IMG/VR virus record: IMGVR_UViG_3300024308_000302
Coordinates: 226,158-290,157 of that record
DNA from: a virus
Reading direction: 5' to 3' (one strand)
DNA: 64,000 nt
This document shows positions 16,755-25,343 of the stretch, piece after piece. Made by a program: the position numbers and the translations under genes. The notes under the pieces were generated by a model. It saw only the letters and a program-made list of their open reading frames with translations, had not been told where the DNA came from and ran no database searches. How positions within the stretch are numbered: the stretch's first letter is position 1; every line of letters starts with the position of its first letter.

Positions 16755-17402
16755 TCAAATAATTAACATCCTGAGTGTAATTAGATTATTTTCAAATTCA
16801 CTAGTATTAATACGATAAGCACCATCAAAGTACCATTCTGGAAACAATTCCTTTGTAATTTCTTTATCATCATTGAGAAATACTTCAAGAAGCCTAAATT
16901 CATCATCTAATGGACAAAGCATATTACGATGCTTAGTAACGTTCAAAACAATATCTTGACTTGATTTTGATTTAAGATAATGAAGCGATTGATATTCAAA
17001 GTTGCTATCATATGAAATTGAGATTTTGTAACCTAACATGCCAGATTTAGAGCATCTTTTTACAATCGTATAAGATAAATCGACATTTGATATAATACCA
17101 TTATTGTCAGTAGTAACTATACAATTACTTCCAAAAACAATATTACTATTAAGCTGTTTTAAAAAATGAGAAATAGGCAATATCGGACTTAAACCAGTTA
17201 GCTCGATTTTTTGATTGTTGTAGGCATAAAACTTATCAAAATTTTTGATATTCTGTTGTTCGCTCATAAAAGAACTGTCAAATTTATTGAATACCAATCG
17301 TGCAATATTGCTTACAAAAGATTGAGCTTGTTTCTTTTTTTTCATAGCTGCATCATAGTTTTCTTGATAAACACTATAATTTGATTTTAAGGTAGGCGTC
17401 AT
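16755..17402 (-). CDS. C-terminal MxxI family protein (215 aa)
   Basis: Shortest member of the family, ending ITLRMLII with Met at -4. The N-terminal ~50 residues are helical and Lys/Gln-rich (YDAAMKKKKQAQSFVSNIAR). A beta-rich middle follows with CIVTTDNNGIISNVDLSYT. RBS AGGT before the ATG. Located just downstream of the small zinc-motif gene at 17417. Function unknown. Confidence 0.78.
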   Translation of the reverse strand: MTPTLKSNYSVYQENYDAAMKKKKQAQSFVSNIARLVFNKFDSSFMSEQQNIKNFDKFYAYNNQKIELTGLSPILPISHFLKQLNSNIVFGSNCIVTTDNNGIISNVDLSYTIVKRCSKSGMLGYKISISYDSNFEYQSLHYLKSKSSQDIVLNVTKHRNMLCPLDDEFRLLEVFLNDDKEITKELFPEWYFDGAYRINTSEFENNLITLRMLII

Positions 17403-17416
17403 AATTAATTACCTTT

Positions 17417-17623
17417 TTAAATAAAAAGTCGAGTAAAATCAACAATAACATCTCTATTATTGTTGCATTGTTTACCACAGCATTTACATTTACGATTTGA
17501 CTTTTGAATGTCTTCCAAAACAGCCAAAGCTCGCTTGTTAGCAGCGATAGCTCTTGATTCAGCTTCTTTTGCTCTAGCTAAAGCATAATCAGCACGAGCA
17601 AACAAATCAGTCAGGTTGGACAA
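17417..17623 (-). CDS. small coiled-coil protein with Cys cluster (68 aa)
   Basis: A helical Ala/Arg/Glu-rich segment (ARADYALARAKEAESRAIAA) is followed by a CKCCGKQC cluster that could bind one metal. The TTG at 17623 is preferred because AAAGGAG lies nine bases upstream; an in-frame ATG at 17644 has no RBS. It overlaps the 3' end of the upstream gene (17607), suggesting translational coupling. Function unknown. Confidence 0.6.
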   Translation of the reverse strand: MSNLTDLFARADYALARAKEAESRAIAANKRALAVLEDIQKSNRKCKCCGKQCNNNRDVIVDFTRLFI

Positions 17624-18188
17624 TGATTTTAACTCCTTTACCATTCGTATATTCAGGCAAGCTGCTCCAAACATAAAGGTTATCTACAAAATGTGGTGGT
17701 TCAACACGTTCAATTTCAAGAGCTTCTGCCATTTTTGTTGCACGAGTAATAGCTTCTTCTGAAGTTAAGAAACTTGCAATGATTACTGTATTTTCGACTT
17801 CATATTTGATAATTGCACCATTATCTTCTGGATCAAAAGATGGCCTATAACCACTGACACCACGTTTAACGTTTTGAATGATAATCGAATAGGATTGATC
17901 ATTACTGGGGTCATAATCAAGGTACTTAAGTTCATAACAAATAGCAAAATTACCTTTGCCAAAGTCTTCAAAATTCTTCCATCCCATAACAGAACGACCT
18001 GTAGCCCCACTGGTCCAATCTTTTTTCGTAATATAGACTAAAGTTCCTTTGGACAATCCATAAACATCCTGATTGAGAACTGTTTTAATAATGCAATCTT
18101 TTAATTGTTTAGTCTCATCCAAATTGTCTGTTTTTTTTGGGGTGCTCTCACCAAAAATTAAATCACCAAACTTTTTAAGACCATCCAT
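17607..18188 (-). CDS. hypothetical protein, paralogue of the gene at 48472 (193 aa)
   Basis: Related over most of its length to the 186-aa product at 48472-49032. Shared features are V/I-Y-I-[TN]-[KR]-KDW, the motif SYSI-[IV]-I, a segment S-x-L-[TS]-S-[NE]-EA followed by RAT-[KA]-MA-[ED]-AL, and the end [IV]-x-[IV]-x-PD. The N-terminal ~30 residues are variable and charged. RBS AAGGAG. Likely cytoplasmic; function unknown. Confidence 0.82.
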   Translation of the reverse strand: MDGLKKFGDLIFGESTPKKTDNLDETKQLKDCIIKTVLNQDVYGLSKGTLVYITKKDWTSGATGRSVMGWKNFEDFGKGNFAICYELKYLDYDPSNDQSYSIIIQNVKRGVSGYRPSFDPEDNGAIIKYEVENTVIIASFLTSEEAITRATKMAEALEIERVEPPHFVDNLYVWSSLPEYTNGKGVKIIVQPD

Positions 18189-18296
18189 AATGTTCTCCTT
18201 AGATTTAGGTGTATTATATCAAATTTTTGAAAATTACTCAAGCGATAAACATCATTTCAAAAAGTCAAGGTATAATCATTCAGGATTTTGGTGTCC

Positions 18297-19247
18297 TTAA
18301 CCTTTAAATTTGTTACAAACTTGAATCTTTTGTTTTTCATTTTTACGCTGGAAATTCAACTTATAGAAAACCATCTGGTTGAGCACATCAAGCGTATACG
18401 CGGCATCATTGCCAGCAACATGCAGTCTCAAATAAGGAATATCAAATGTACGAAGGGCTGTTCGAAGAGAAGCTGTCTCATTTTTAACATGATCACTGTT
18501 CAAGAAATGAAACTCATTTTTTGAAACATAAGAAGTATCAATGAAATTCATATTCTCAATAAACTCTTCTTCAAGGCCAAGCTGTTTCAGAATACTAATT
18601 TCAGTACAAAGATTATGGCCAACCAAATAATCACAATCAGAAAAATGCTCTTTGAAAATATCCAAAATAGCAGTTTTGTCGATATTGGAGGTTTCACCAT
18701 AGTTAAAACGGTCTTTAGACTCATTTGAGAAAGAATAGTTGTATGACATTCTTTGGCCATTTACTTGAATAGAAACACCCATTTCAAGCGGTTCAAAGTA
18801 ATCACCAATGGTTACAAATTCAAAATCAAGAGCCATTAATTTCTTATCAGCAATATTTGTAGGCAATGGCCGATTGAATGACTCAATTAAATTTGATTTC
18901 TTTTTTTTCTTAGTAACACAAGCTTCCTGACGCAATAGCTCAAGTTCACGCAAATCATTTAAAGAGTTCACAAAAAAGCAGGCGTCTACTTCTGTAACTG
19001 TACTTTTCTCATAAGGTGCTGTTTTTTTCTTGATTCGAAAACGTTTATAAAGCTCGTTTTGAAATAATTGAAAAGATTCAACATCAATATAGAGCAATGA
19101 ATTTTGAGTGTAGATTTTAGAGAAAATTTTAAGGTCAATAAGGTTTTCAGAGGTAAAAAACTTTTTAACAGCAGCAATTTTTTCAGATTCTTCCAATGGA
19201 ATTCGGTTAAATGTTACGCCACGAATTTTGTCAATATTGTAGTACAT
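18297..19247 (-). CDS. DEDDh-type 3'-5' exonuclease-like protein (316 aa)
   Basis: The C-terminal ~180 residues form an RNase H-fold exonuclease domain. Motif I is LDFEF (D141, E143), motif II LVGHNLCTEISIL (residues 208-220, with Glu216 where Asp is usual), and motif III H276-x4-D281 (HVAGNDAAYT). This resembles DEDDh nucleases and the fungal Gfd2/YDR514C-like subgroup. The N-terminal ~130 residues are an unassigned helical extension with a Lys-rich linker (KKKKKS). It would act on DNA or RNA 3' ends; which one cannot be told. RBS GAGGT. Confidence 0.8.
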   Translation of the reverse strand: MYYNIDKIRGVTFNRIPLEESEKIAAVKKFFTSENLIDLKIFSKIYTQNSLLYIDVESFQLFQNELYKRFRIKKKTAPYEKSTVTEVDACFFVNSLNDLRELELLRQEACVTKKKKKSNLIESFNRPLPTNIADKKLMALDFEFVTIGDYFEPLEMGVSIQVNGQRMSYNYSFSNESKDRFNYGETSNIDKTAILDIFKEHFSDCDYLVGHNLCTEISILKQLGLEEEFIENMNFIDTSYVSKNEFHFLNSDHVKNETASLRTALRTFDIPYLRLHVAGNDAAYTLDVLNQMVFYKLNFQRKNEKQKIQVCNKFKG

Positions 19248-19330
19248 GACAACCTCATATTCTTTAAAAGATAGCTGATTGTATCATGATCCAAAATAAA
19301 AATGAACCCCCATACGTCGAGAAAATAAAA

Positions 19331-19346
19331 ACCACCCGAAGGTGGT
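19331..19346 (-). terminator. hairpin terminator
   Basis: ACCACC-TTCG-GGTGGT stem-loop with a T run, immediately after the gene ending at 19359. Confidence 0.75.
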
Positions 19347-19358
19347 ATAATATAACAT

Positions 19359-20402
19359 TTAAAATCTTGCCATTTTTAAAATTTCAAAATCTTTAATATT
19401 GATTTCTTCTGCTGCAATATCCAAATTTTTCTTAAAAATCTCAGCAATATCATCCCTAAGAGCCTTATGAATATTATCAACACCATCAAAAGAGATTGTT
19501 TTAAAATTATGTGATGATCTAATATCAATTTTTCTATAAGAAATAAAATGATTTTCAGTAGTAACAACAAAAAATCTATGAAAATCCGATGGAGTATCTT
19601 CAATATTTATAGTATAACAATCATAATGGTCTTTAAATTTATTAGGATCAATCTCTAAAGTAATAAATCCTTTCAATGAATTAAATTCTTGTTTACTACC
19701 TGTCAAATTTATATAAAAAGCCAATGGATAAAATACTGAAACAATATCATCTAATTTAGACTTTGAAAAAAATGGACTTAAAGCTTTTCTTATTGATTTT
19801 GGATGCAAATCAAATTTAATCGAATTTGAACCATCATTTGTTTCAATATATTTACTTTTTAATTCATCTTCACTCATGTAAACAAAAGAATTATCAGGAA
19901 TTTTTGATGTAATAATATCTACATAATCCAAAGCCAATTTATCAATAAATTCTTTTAAAGTAATATTTTTTGGCATAATATCTTGTAATTTTCTTAAAAG
20001 TTCTGAATAGCACTTATCATAAGCAGAACCAGCCAACATTTCACTAAAGGTATATCTATTATTAAAGAGATCAATATAAATATTTTCAAGGGTCTGATTT
20101 TTTCTAATAGCAAATTTAAGATCCCCAAAGAAAAAAACTAATTTATCTATATAAAACCCAACACAAACTTTATCTGCTTTTTTTTGAAGATCCCCATAAA
20201 GAACAGATGAACGAAGATCTGACAAATTTTTTAATTGATCAAATTTTCGATAATCAATTTTAAACATTTCATCAAGAAATATAAAAGTATTTGCATCTGC
20301 TTCGAACATATAGACATCAGAATTTATACTGGAAGATTTCATTTTTGAGAAATCATAAAGTTCATGAAGACGTTCTTTTTTTTGAGTCATAAGATCTGTC
20401 AC
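19359..20402 (-). CDS. C-terminal MxxI family protein (347 aa), tandem paralogue
   Basis: Ends EILKMARF. The GTG start at 20402 is chosen because GGAGG lies seven bases upstream and the resulting N terminus (VTDLMTQKKERLHELYDF) aligns residue-for-residue with the adjacent paralogue (MIDVMQLMETRLRELYDF). Shared features are the F-x-E element, F-[KT]-[IL]-DYRK-[FL]-DQ-[LI]-KNL, a central AYxxxY block (SAYDKCYSELL), a block LHPKSIRKALSPFF, and the C-terminal helical block I-x-x-A-L-x-x-DIAxIFKxxLxI. Function unknown; soluble. Confidence 0.82.
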   Translation of the reverse strand: MTDLMTQKKERLHELYDFSKMKSSSINSDVYMFEADANTFIFLDEMFKIDYRKFDQLKNLSDLRSSVLYGDLQKKADKVCVGFYIDKLVFFFGDLKFAIRKNQTLENIYIDLFNNRYTFSEMLAGSAYDKCYSELLRKLQDIMPKNITLKEFIDKLALDYVDIITSKIPDNSFVYMSEDELKSKYIETNDGSNSIKFDLHPKSIRKALSPFFSKSKLDDIVSVFYPLAFYINLTGSKQEFNSLKGFITLEIDPNKFKDHYDCYTINIEDTPSDFHRFFVVTTENHFISYRKIDIRSSHNFKTISFDGVDNIHKALRDDIAEIFKKNLDIAAEEINIKDFEILKMARF

Positions 20403-20506
20403 AAGTGTACCTCCAAATATCCAAATATAAAATGAATTTAAACTTTGAGCTATGATTATATCAATATAGGGAAAAATTTGCAATATTTATTCAGAGAATA
20501 AAAAAT

Positions 20507-20522
20507 ACCACTCGAAAGTGGC
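20507..20522 (-). terminator. hairpin terminator
   Basis: GCCACT-TTCG-AGTGG stem-loop followed by TATTTTTTATT on the minus strand, between the two tandem family genes. Confidence 0.7.
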
Positions 20523-20552
20523 ATCTTATGTAAATTATGTAACTGAAGAACA

Positions 20553-21644
20553 TTAGAAACTAATCATAGTAATCAGTTCAATATCTTGATTACTAATATC
20601 TTGCTGTTCAATGTTTAATTTCTCCTTAAACACATTGGCAATATCCTTTTTAAGTTCATTGTATACAGCATCAATACCTTTAATTTTAGTTACCTCATAA
20701 CTTTGAGTAGCAATATTGATGCGATCTCTATGATTAGTATTATAAGAAATAAAATAATCATCAGTAGTAATACCAATAGATCGATATTTCATAATATTGG
20801 AGAAATGCATAGTTTCAGGCATATCAATACCCATAAAGTAACAATCATGATGTCTACTAAATTTATTTATACCATTCAAAGGTCCAATATAACCATGAAG
20901 TTCCTCAAACTTACCAGATGGATTATCAACAAGAGATAAAAACGCAAAATGAGAAAGCACAAATACTATATGATTTAATTTGTCTGTCGGGAAAAACGGT
21001 TTCAATGCTTGTCTAATTTCTGCTGGTTTCAACCCAAATTTTCTAATAGCAGTAGCCATATTAGAATCATCATAATCATCAGAAACATTAGAATATTTTT
21101 CAATAAATTCTTCATTATCAACATATACAAAAGCATTATCAGTAATAGAAGCATTAATAATGTCTTTGGGAGAAGATTTATTTTTAAAATTAAATTCGGC
21201 TAATGTGATATCAGATGGTAATAGGGAATTCAATTCTTCCAGTTTTTTTTGATAGTATTCTTCATAAGCTGAATTATCAATAAAAGAATTAAATGAAAAG
21301 AAAGTTTCATGTATACCAATTTTTGCATTTTCAATTTTTTGGCCACGATTAATATGAAACTTAATGTTACAGTTAAATTTTAATGTACCAGAATCAATAG
21401 CAACAATACAAGAAACTGATTTATCTATATCATGATTCCTAATATGCATTATAAGATTATTTAAATTTTTAATTTGATCAAGTTTCCTATAATCCAACGT
21501 AAAGAACTCATTTAAAAAAATAATAGATCGCTCATCATTCTCAAAAAAATAAAAAGTTGTACTACCAATACATTTAGTTTTTGCTGAATCAAAATCATAC
21601 AGTTCACGAAGACGTGTTTCCATGAGTTGCATTACATCAATCAT
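20553..21644 (-). CDS. C-terminal MxxI family protein (363 aa), tandem paralogue
   Basis: Ends ELITMISF. Best-conserved partner of the 347-aa protein downstream; both carry F-[KT]-[IL]-DYRKxDQ-[LI]-KNL near residues 55-70, a [LF]-x-P-x-x-I-R-[QK]-AL-x-PFF block and the C-terminal helix AVYNELKKDIANVFKEKLNI. Similar blocks occur in the products at 45185 and 62936. RBS GAGGA. Own terminator before the next gene. No membrane segment or enzyme motif visible. Confidence 0.82.
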   Translation of the reverse strand: MIDVMQLMETRLRELYDFDSAKTKCIGSTTFYFFENDERSIIFLNEFFTLDYRKLDQIKNLNNLIMHIRNHDIDKSVSCIVAIDSGTLKFNCNIKFHINRGQKIENAKIGIHETFFSFNSFIDNSAYEEYYQKKLEELNSLLPSDITLAEFNFKNKSSPKDIINASITDNAFVYVDNEEFIEKYSNVSDDYDDSNMATAIRKFGLKPAEIRQALKPFFPTDKLNHIVFVLSHFAFLSLVDNPSGKFEELHGYIGPLNGINKFSRHHDCYFMGIDMPETMHFSNIMKYRSIGITTDDYFISYNTNHRDRINIATQSYEVTKIKGIDAVYNELKKDIANVFKEKLNIEQQDISNQDIELITMISF

Positions 21645-21716
21645 ATAAAATCCTCAAGTTGATTAATTAAAAATCAAAAATATAAAATATGTAGAAAAAC
21701 ATTGTATAATATAAAA

Positions 21717-21734
21717 AAGAGGCCGAAGCCTCTT
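21717..21734 (-). terminator. hairpin terminator
   Basis: AAGAGGC-TTCG-GCCTCTT, sequence-identical to the terminator after the RNA ligase. Confidence 0.75.
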
Positions 21735-21747
21735 GAAAATTATTTAA

Positions 21748-22233
21748 TTAACGGGTTAAGGTGTAATGATTAATAGAATCCATTACATCTTCTGAAACCA
21801 AAGTTTCCCGACAATCACCAGAACCATCCAGCACACCAGTCGCAATAATAATGTCAGATGGTGCAAGTTTAACACCAACAAGGGTTCGATATTGTACTGC
21901 TTGTTCAAAAATATCAACACCAGCAGAATTAGCAAGGTTGATTTCATCAAAAATCAAAACGATCTTTTTTTGTCCTTCAACACGAATCTGATTAAGATCC
22001 AAAATCCACTTCGGAAGTGCAGGTTCCTGCCCAAGAACTGGCAAACTCATAAAATCAATGACATCAACAATAGGAGTCCGAATAATGCAAACATGATAAT
22101 CTGGGTCACTGAATTTTTCCAACAGCCTACTCTGTGTTCCATGCCCAACTTTACCCCAAACAACAAAACTTTTGGATAGGTCCAGTTCATTAACACCAAC
22201 CACTTGCACTTCACGAGTTTTTTGAGTAGTCAC
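21748..22233 (-). CDS. MoxR/AAA_5-like ATPase remnant (161 aa)
   Basis: Resembles the N-terminal half of MoxR-type AAA+ ATPases. The P-loop region is FVVWGKVGHGTQSRLL (residues 23-38), and a good Walker B follows, KIVLIFDEINL (D96, E97), then a sensor-like strand IIIATGVLDG. The Walker A Lys is absent (H-G-T-Q where G-K-[ST] is expected), and the lid domain is missing, so ATP hydrolysis is doubtful. GTG start with GAGG upstream. A vWA protein, the usual MoxR partner, is encoded at 53366. It may be a regulatory or inhibitory truncated paralogue. Confidence 0.6.
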   Translation of the reverse strand: MTTQKTREVQVVGVNELDLSKSFVVWGKVGHGTQSRLLEKFSDPDYHVCIIRTPIVDVIDFMSLPVLGQEPALPKWILDLNQIRVEGQKKIVLIFDEINLANSAGVDIFEQAVQYRTLVGVKLAPSDIIIATGVLDGSGDCRETLVSEDVMDSINHYTLTR

Positions 22234-22302
22234 TTTATAAATTCCTCTGTTTTAATGATGAATTAAGTATAACATAAAATGGAAATGAGAGCAATCAACT
22301 TA

Positions 22303-22527
22303 TTAAATCAAAGAATCTGTTTCAAGAATAAATATGTTTTTTGTATCTGCTACTGGAGTATCCAAGCCTCTGCTGTCAGATAGTTGTTCTTCATTTTGTG
22401 GAATATAAAACATCGAATCATCCTCTTTAAGAGAAAAATCGATAGGCTCAGGTTTAGGGAACACACTTCTTCGTATTTTTTCTATGTTAAACGCTAAAAC
22501 TGATGTGTCTATGATAGTAGAATTCAT
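22303..22527 (-). CDS. small hypothetical protein (74 aa)
   Basis: Acidic small protein (MNSTIIDTSVLAFNIEKIRR) with a Pro-rich FPKPEPIDFSLKEDDS segment and no Cys or membrane helix. Good GGAG before the ATG. It sits between the ATPase remnant and the 138-aa gene in the same orientation. No function recognised. Confidence 0.65.
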   Translation of the reverse strand: MNSTIIDTSVLAFNIEKIRRSVFPKPEPIDFSLKEDDSMFYIPQNEEQLSDSRGLDTPVADTKNIFILETDSLI

Positions 22528-22560
22528 GTCAAAACTCCGTTTTTGATATATGCCATTTTA

Positions 22561-22977
22561 TTATATCATATTATTGATAACTTCAACAAATGCACCTTTA
22601 TTATTAAAAAGATACAAAGTATCAACAATTTTGTTATTGCGTGGGTCCATCACAATAGAAACCATTTTTTCCTTAGAAATGTTTGAAGCAACTTCTTCTT
22701 TAACAACAGCTAAAAATTCAGGAAAATTACCAATATCACCAGCACAATCAGGTGTAATTCTTTTGCTCGGATGAATCATGAAAATACGTGGTTCACCAGA
22801 AGTCCAACCAACAGCAAGAACACTACCAGTGTCTTGATTTCTAAAAAATGGAATCAGATACATATAAGAATTAAAGCCATGTTTTTTATTGCCCATCGCA
22901 CAAGCCAGAGCTTCAAAGTTTTGAAGACAATCTACAATATCAACAACACTATCAAGAGAAATATTGTATTTGAACAT
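22561..22977 (-). CDS. hypothetical protein, half-length paralogue of the gene at 23335 (138 aa)
   Basis: Matches the C-terminal half of the 309-aa protein encoded 360 bp away. Both have [YF]-LIP-[FL]-FR-x-x-D-x-x-S-[VI]-LA, a MVSI block, and LF-[ND]-[ND]-x-G-x-F-[VI]-[ED]-V close to the end. The ATG at 22977 lies eight bases from AGGA; two other in-frame ATGs precede it. Function unknown; the pair probably arose by duplication and truncation. Confidence 0.72.
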   Translation of the reverse strand: MFKYNISLDSVVDIVDCLQNFEALACAMGNKKHGFNSYMYLIPFFRNQDTGSVLAVGWTSGEPRIFMIHPSKRITPDCAGDIGNFPEFLAVVKEEVASNISKEKMVSIVMDPRNNKIVDTLYLFNNKGAFVEVINNMI

Positions 22978-23049
22978 AATCATCATCCTATAATGTAATG
23001 TCCAATTATACCATAAAACAGACCGAATATCTACTATATTATCTAAAAT

Positions 23050-23077
23050 TTGATATTTTTTAAAAAAGGTATATCAT
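23050..23077 (+). promoter_or_regulatory. promoter for the 66-aa membrane protein
   Basis: TTGATA, 16-bp spacer, TATCAT, about 25 bp upstream of the start codon. Confidence 0.5.
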
Positions 23078-23104
23078 ATATAAACAAAATTATTGGAGAA
23101 TATG

Positions 23105-23305
23105 ATGGACTTCGAATTATTAATAAGCATAAATTGGATGTCAATAGTCGGCATATTGATGGTTATGGCTTCCATCTATTTATTAGGTAGCTATATAGAA
23201 AAAGTTAGAATTAAAAACAAAGACCCAAAAGGATTATCTGAAATATTAATATTCATATTGTTAATTGGTGGTATTGCTTTATTTTTCATACCAATAATGA
23301 ATTAA
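23105..23305 (+). CDS. small membrane protein (66 aa)
   Basis: Two hydrophobic helices (about residues 5-28, MSIVGILMVMASIYLLGSY, and 46-64, EILIFILLIGGIALFFIPI) flank a basic loop EKVRIKNKDPKG. The second of two adjacent ATGs is preferred because GGAG is then seven bases away. It forms a self-contained plus-strand cassette with promoter and terminator among minus-strand genes. Inner-membrane location expected; role unknown. Confidence 0.75.
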   Translation: MDFELLISINWMSIVGILMVMASIYLLGSYIEKVRIKNKDPKGLSEILIFILLIGGIALFFIPIMN

Positions 23306-23326
23306 AAGGCTGATTAAGTCAGCCTT
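23306..23326. terminator. bidirectional hairpin terminator
   Basis: AAGGCTGA-TTAAG-TCAGCCTT between convergent genes. Confidence 0.75.
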
Positions 23327-23334
23327 TCATGATT

Positions 23335-24264
23335 TCAAACTTTAGTAACATCAATAAATGGCCCATTATCATCAAACAATTTTACAACCCCCTTACGTCT
23401 ATGTGTATAATAGCCATCAGTTTTACCATAATAAGAATTGTTTTTATAGTATTCCATAGCATTATGAATAGATACCATATTAGGATGAGTTAAATTTTTA
23501 ATAATAATATCCTTTTTATTTTCTATGAACTCAATAAAATTCATATCAAAATAAGAAATCTCAAAATCTTTTTCATAAGATTTTTCAGGTTTTCTCATTC
23601 TATAGAGAACAAGTTCCAATTTAAAAAAGTCATAACTTGCTAAAATGACAGATTTATCTTTTTTTCGAAAAAGTGGAATTAAAAATCGATGACAATAATC
23701 AGTACAAGGATCATAAGCAGGACGTTCACGTTTAGTGGCAAGATAATCAATCGCATAAGCTTTTTGTGAAAGCATCTTAATGCAATTAATAATACTTGCA
23801 GTATCAGTTAATTGAATTGACTCATTAAAACTAGAATAAAGGGAGCTATGAAATGAATTCAAAAGAGCTTTAGCATCAGCATCAATCACTTTTCTGGTGG
23901 TATATTGATCCAACACAATTTCAGCTTTACCATAGACTTGTGAAACATCCCAACCAGAATATTGCTCGCCCTCTAAATAATAGTAAAATTCTGCTGGATT
24001 TGAATTGATATTACTTTTAATACGAGCAATTAGGTCATGAGATAAATAAACAGGAGCACAACTTTTATAATTAAAGAACGAAACAACAGTCTCCCCCTTA
24101 GACTCCTCTATTGTGGCCCTGTAACCTTCACCCGGATATTCGGCGGTTGTTTCAATATGCCGACATTCTTTTAAATATTTATTAATAGAATCAATAAGAT
24201 CATTATAACTAGATAATTGTTTATTTAATTTCATATTATAACGATTATATACACTATGCCCCAT
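23335..24264 (-). CDS. hypothetical protein (309 aa)
   Basis: Unknown soluble protein whose C-terminal ~135 residues are paralogous to the 138-aa product at 22561. The N-terminal half is independent: a helix (NDLIDSINKYLKEC), then strands with YPGEGYRATIEESKGET. Cysteines (CTDYC) sit near residue 190 just before FLIPLFRKKD. GGAGG precedes the ATG. No enzyme motif recognised. Confidence 0.78.
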   Translation of the reverse strand: MGHSVYNRYNMKLNKQLSSYNDLIDSINKYLKECRHIETTAEYPGEGYRATIEESKGETVVSFFNYKSCAPVYLSHDLIARIKSNINSNPAEFYYYLEGEQYSGWDVSQVYGKAEIVLDQYTTRKVIDADAKALLNSFHSSLYSSFNESIQLTDTASIINCIKMLSQKAYAIDYLATKRERPAYDPCTDYCHRFLIPLFRKKDKSVILASYDFFKLELVLYRMRKPEKSYEKDFEISYFDMNFIEFIENKKDIIIKNLTHPNMVSIHNAMEYYKNNSYYGKTDGYYTHRRKGVVKLFDDNGPFIDVTKV

Positions 24265-24325
24265 TATAATAATCCTCCAAAATTTGAAGATATTGTATCA
24301 AATAGTATTACAATTATCAACAAAA

Positions 24326-24345
24326 AAAGCCACAGAAGTGGCTTT
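24326..24345 (-). terminator. hairpin terminator
   Basis: AAAGCCAC-TTCT-GTGGCTTT with T run, after the gene ending at 24371. Confidence 0.75.
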
Positions 24346-24370
24346 TATATACTACAACTATGAAAGATTA

Positions 24371-24802
24371 TTAAGCAATTTTCTTTTTGTAAACAGCTTT
24401 TGCCGAAGTAGAGTCAAATTCAAAGAAACCATATGGGAAATCTTTCAGATAACCTTCTGCTTCATAGGTTGAAATGAATTCAACTTGCTTGTTATCTGGA
24501 GACAAACCATAAATAGTAACCAGAGATGGGTCAATAAGACCATCATGAACCAGAAGACCAATAAGATTTAGTGGAATATCAGAGTGAGTCGAAATGTGCA
24601 AATCCCAATGCGGTTGGCAATAACGAAGCTCTTCTGCAACTTTATCTGCTACTTTACGCGGATGAAGCCGCTCTTCAATCAGATGACGATGAATAGCATC
24701 AACAGAGTAACGAACTACACCATTATCAAAACCAAGCTCTCCACCACAGGAAAATTTAAGGTCTTGAATGTTTTCACCAATGTAGATAAAGATTTTTTTC
24801 AT
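24371..24802 (-). CDS. small protein resembling an ABC-type ATPase C-terminal region (143 aa)
   Basis: Residues ~70-130 (HISTHSDIPLNLIGLLVHDG, then a strand, and a GxxxDFPxGFFEFD ending) resemble the H-loop and C-terminal part of AAA_21/DUF3696-type ATPases, which read [ST]-x-HS-[ED]-x-x-x-N-x-I. The P-loop and Walker B parts are missing, and the N terminus MKKIFIYIGENIQDLKF is a short Rossmann-like strand-helix of its own. Hence a stand-alone derived domain, not an active ATPase. RBS AGGA; promoter-linked gene cluster. Confidence 0.6.
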   Translation of the reverse strand: MKKIFIYIGENIQDLKFSCGGELGFDNGVVRYSVDAIHRHLIEERLHPRKVADKVAEELRYCQPHWDLHISTHSDIPLNLIGLLVHDGLIDPSLVTIYGLSPDNKQVEFISTYEAEGYLKDFPYGFFEFDSTSAKAVYKKKIA

Positions 24803-24835
24803 TCTGATGCTTCCTGACTGGATTAGATTGAGTAA

Positions 24836-24864
24836 ATTATAGCAAAATTCAAAAGAAGTAGCAA
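24836..24864 (-). promoter_or_regulatory. sigma70-like promoter
   Basis: Minus-strand TTGCTA, 17-bp spacer, TATAAT with TGC extension, upstream of the gene starting at 24802. Confidence 0.72.
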
Positions 24865-24866
24865 CA

Positions 24867-25277
24867 TTAAGCGACTACTTTTTTAACCTCTTTAAGCTTG
24901 ATGTTATTGAAGGTAAGCCAACTGCCAACCAGTGGCAGAAAATCGGAACTATCACCTTTTTTTGCATTCTTTTTAAGTGTAATGTGTGGCTTGTGAGGCA
25001 AGTCTTCTTCAATGCCATATGATTTCACAAAATCATTGATAGCGAAACTCCAATCGCTATTATCGAGTTCAGCAACAATATAGATGGTATCACCAACTGG
25101 CCATTCAGAAATTTTTGCAATGCGAGCCATGTTAGAATCAAATTCTGGGAATTTAAGACCAAGAATAGCATCACTACGGTCAAAGAAGATGGTCATATGC
25201 AAAGTTTCTTTAGACACAAAAGGCTTCATGATTTTATTGGAAGCATTGTCAAGATAAGCTGCAATATATGATGCCAT
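24867..25277 (-). CDS. 2H phosphoesterase, Acb1-like (136 aa)
   Basis: Two H-x-T motifs define the 2H phosphoesterase superfamily: H27-M-T29 in ETLHMTIFF and H98-I-T100 in HKPHITLKK. Length, motif spacing and flanking sequence (a short YIAAYLD strand at the start, a PHKPHITL second motif after an acidic segment) resemble phage T4 gp57B/Acb1, an enzyme that degrades cyclic-nucleotide CBASS signals. Alternatives are a 2'-5' RNA ligase-like enzyme or cyclic phosphodiesterase acting on tRNA fragments. RBS GAGGA and its own strong promoter. The catalytic residues appear intact. Confidence 0.8.
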   Translation of the reverse strand: MASYIAAYLDNASNKIMKPFVSKETLHMTIFFDRSDAILGLKFPEFDSNMARIAKISEWPVGDTIYIVAELDNSDWSFAINDFVKSYGIEEDLPHKPHITLKKNAKKGDSSDFLPLVGSWLTFNNIKLKEVKKVVA

Positions 25278-25305
25278 TGTTAAGTCCTCAATTAGTGTTT
25301 AGACA

Positions 25306-25334
25306 ATTATAGCAAAAAATGAAAGATAACACAA
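25306..25334 (-). promoter_or_regulatory. sigma70-like promoter of the 2H phosphoesterase
   Basis: Minus-strand TTGTGT, 17-bp spacer, TATAAT with TGC extension, about 30 bp upstream of the start codon. Confidence 0.7.
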
Positions 25335-25343
25335 TGGAAACAC

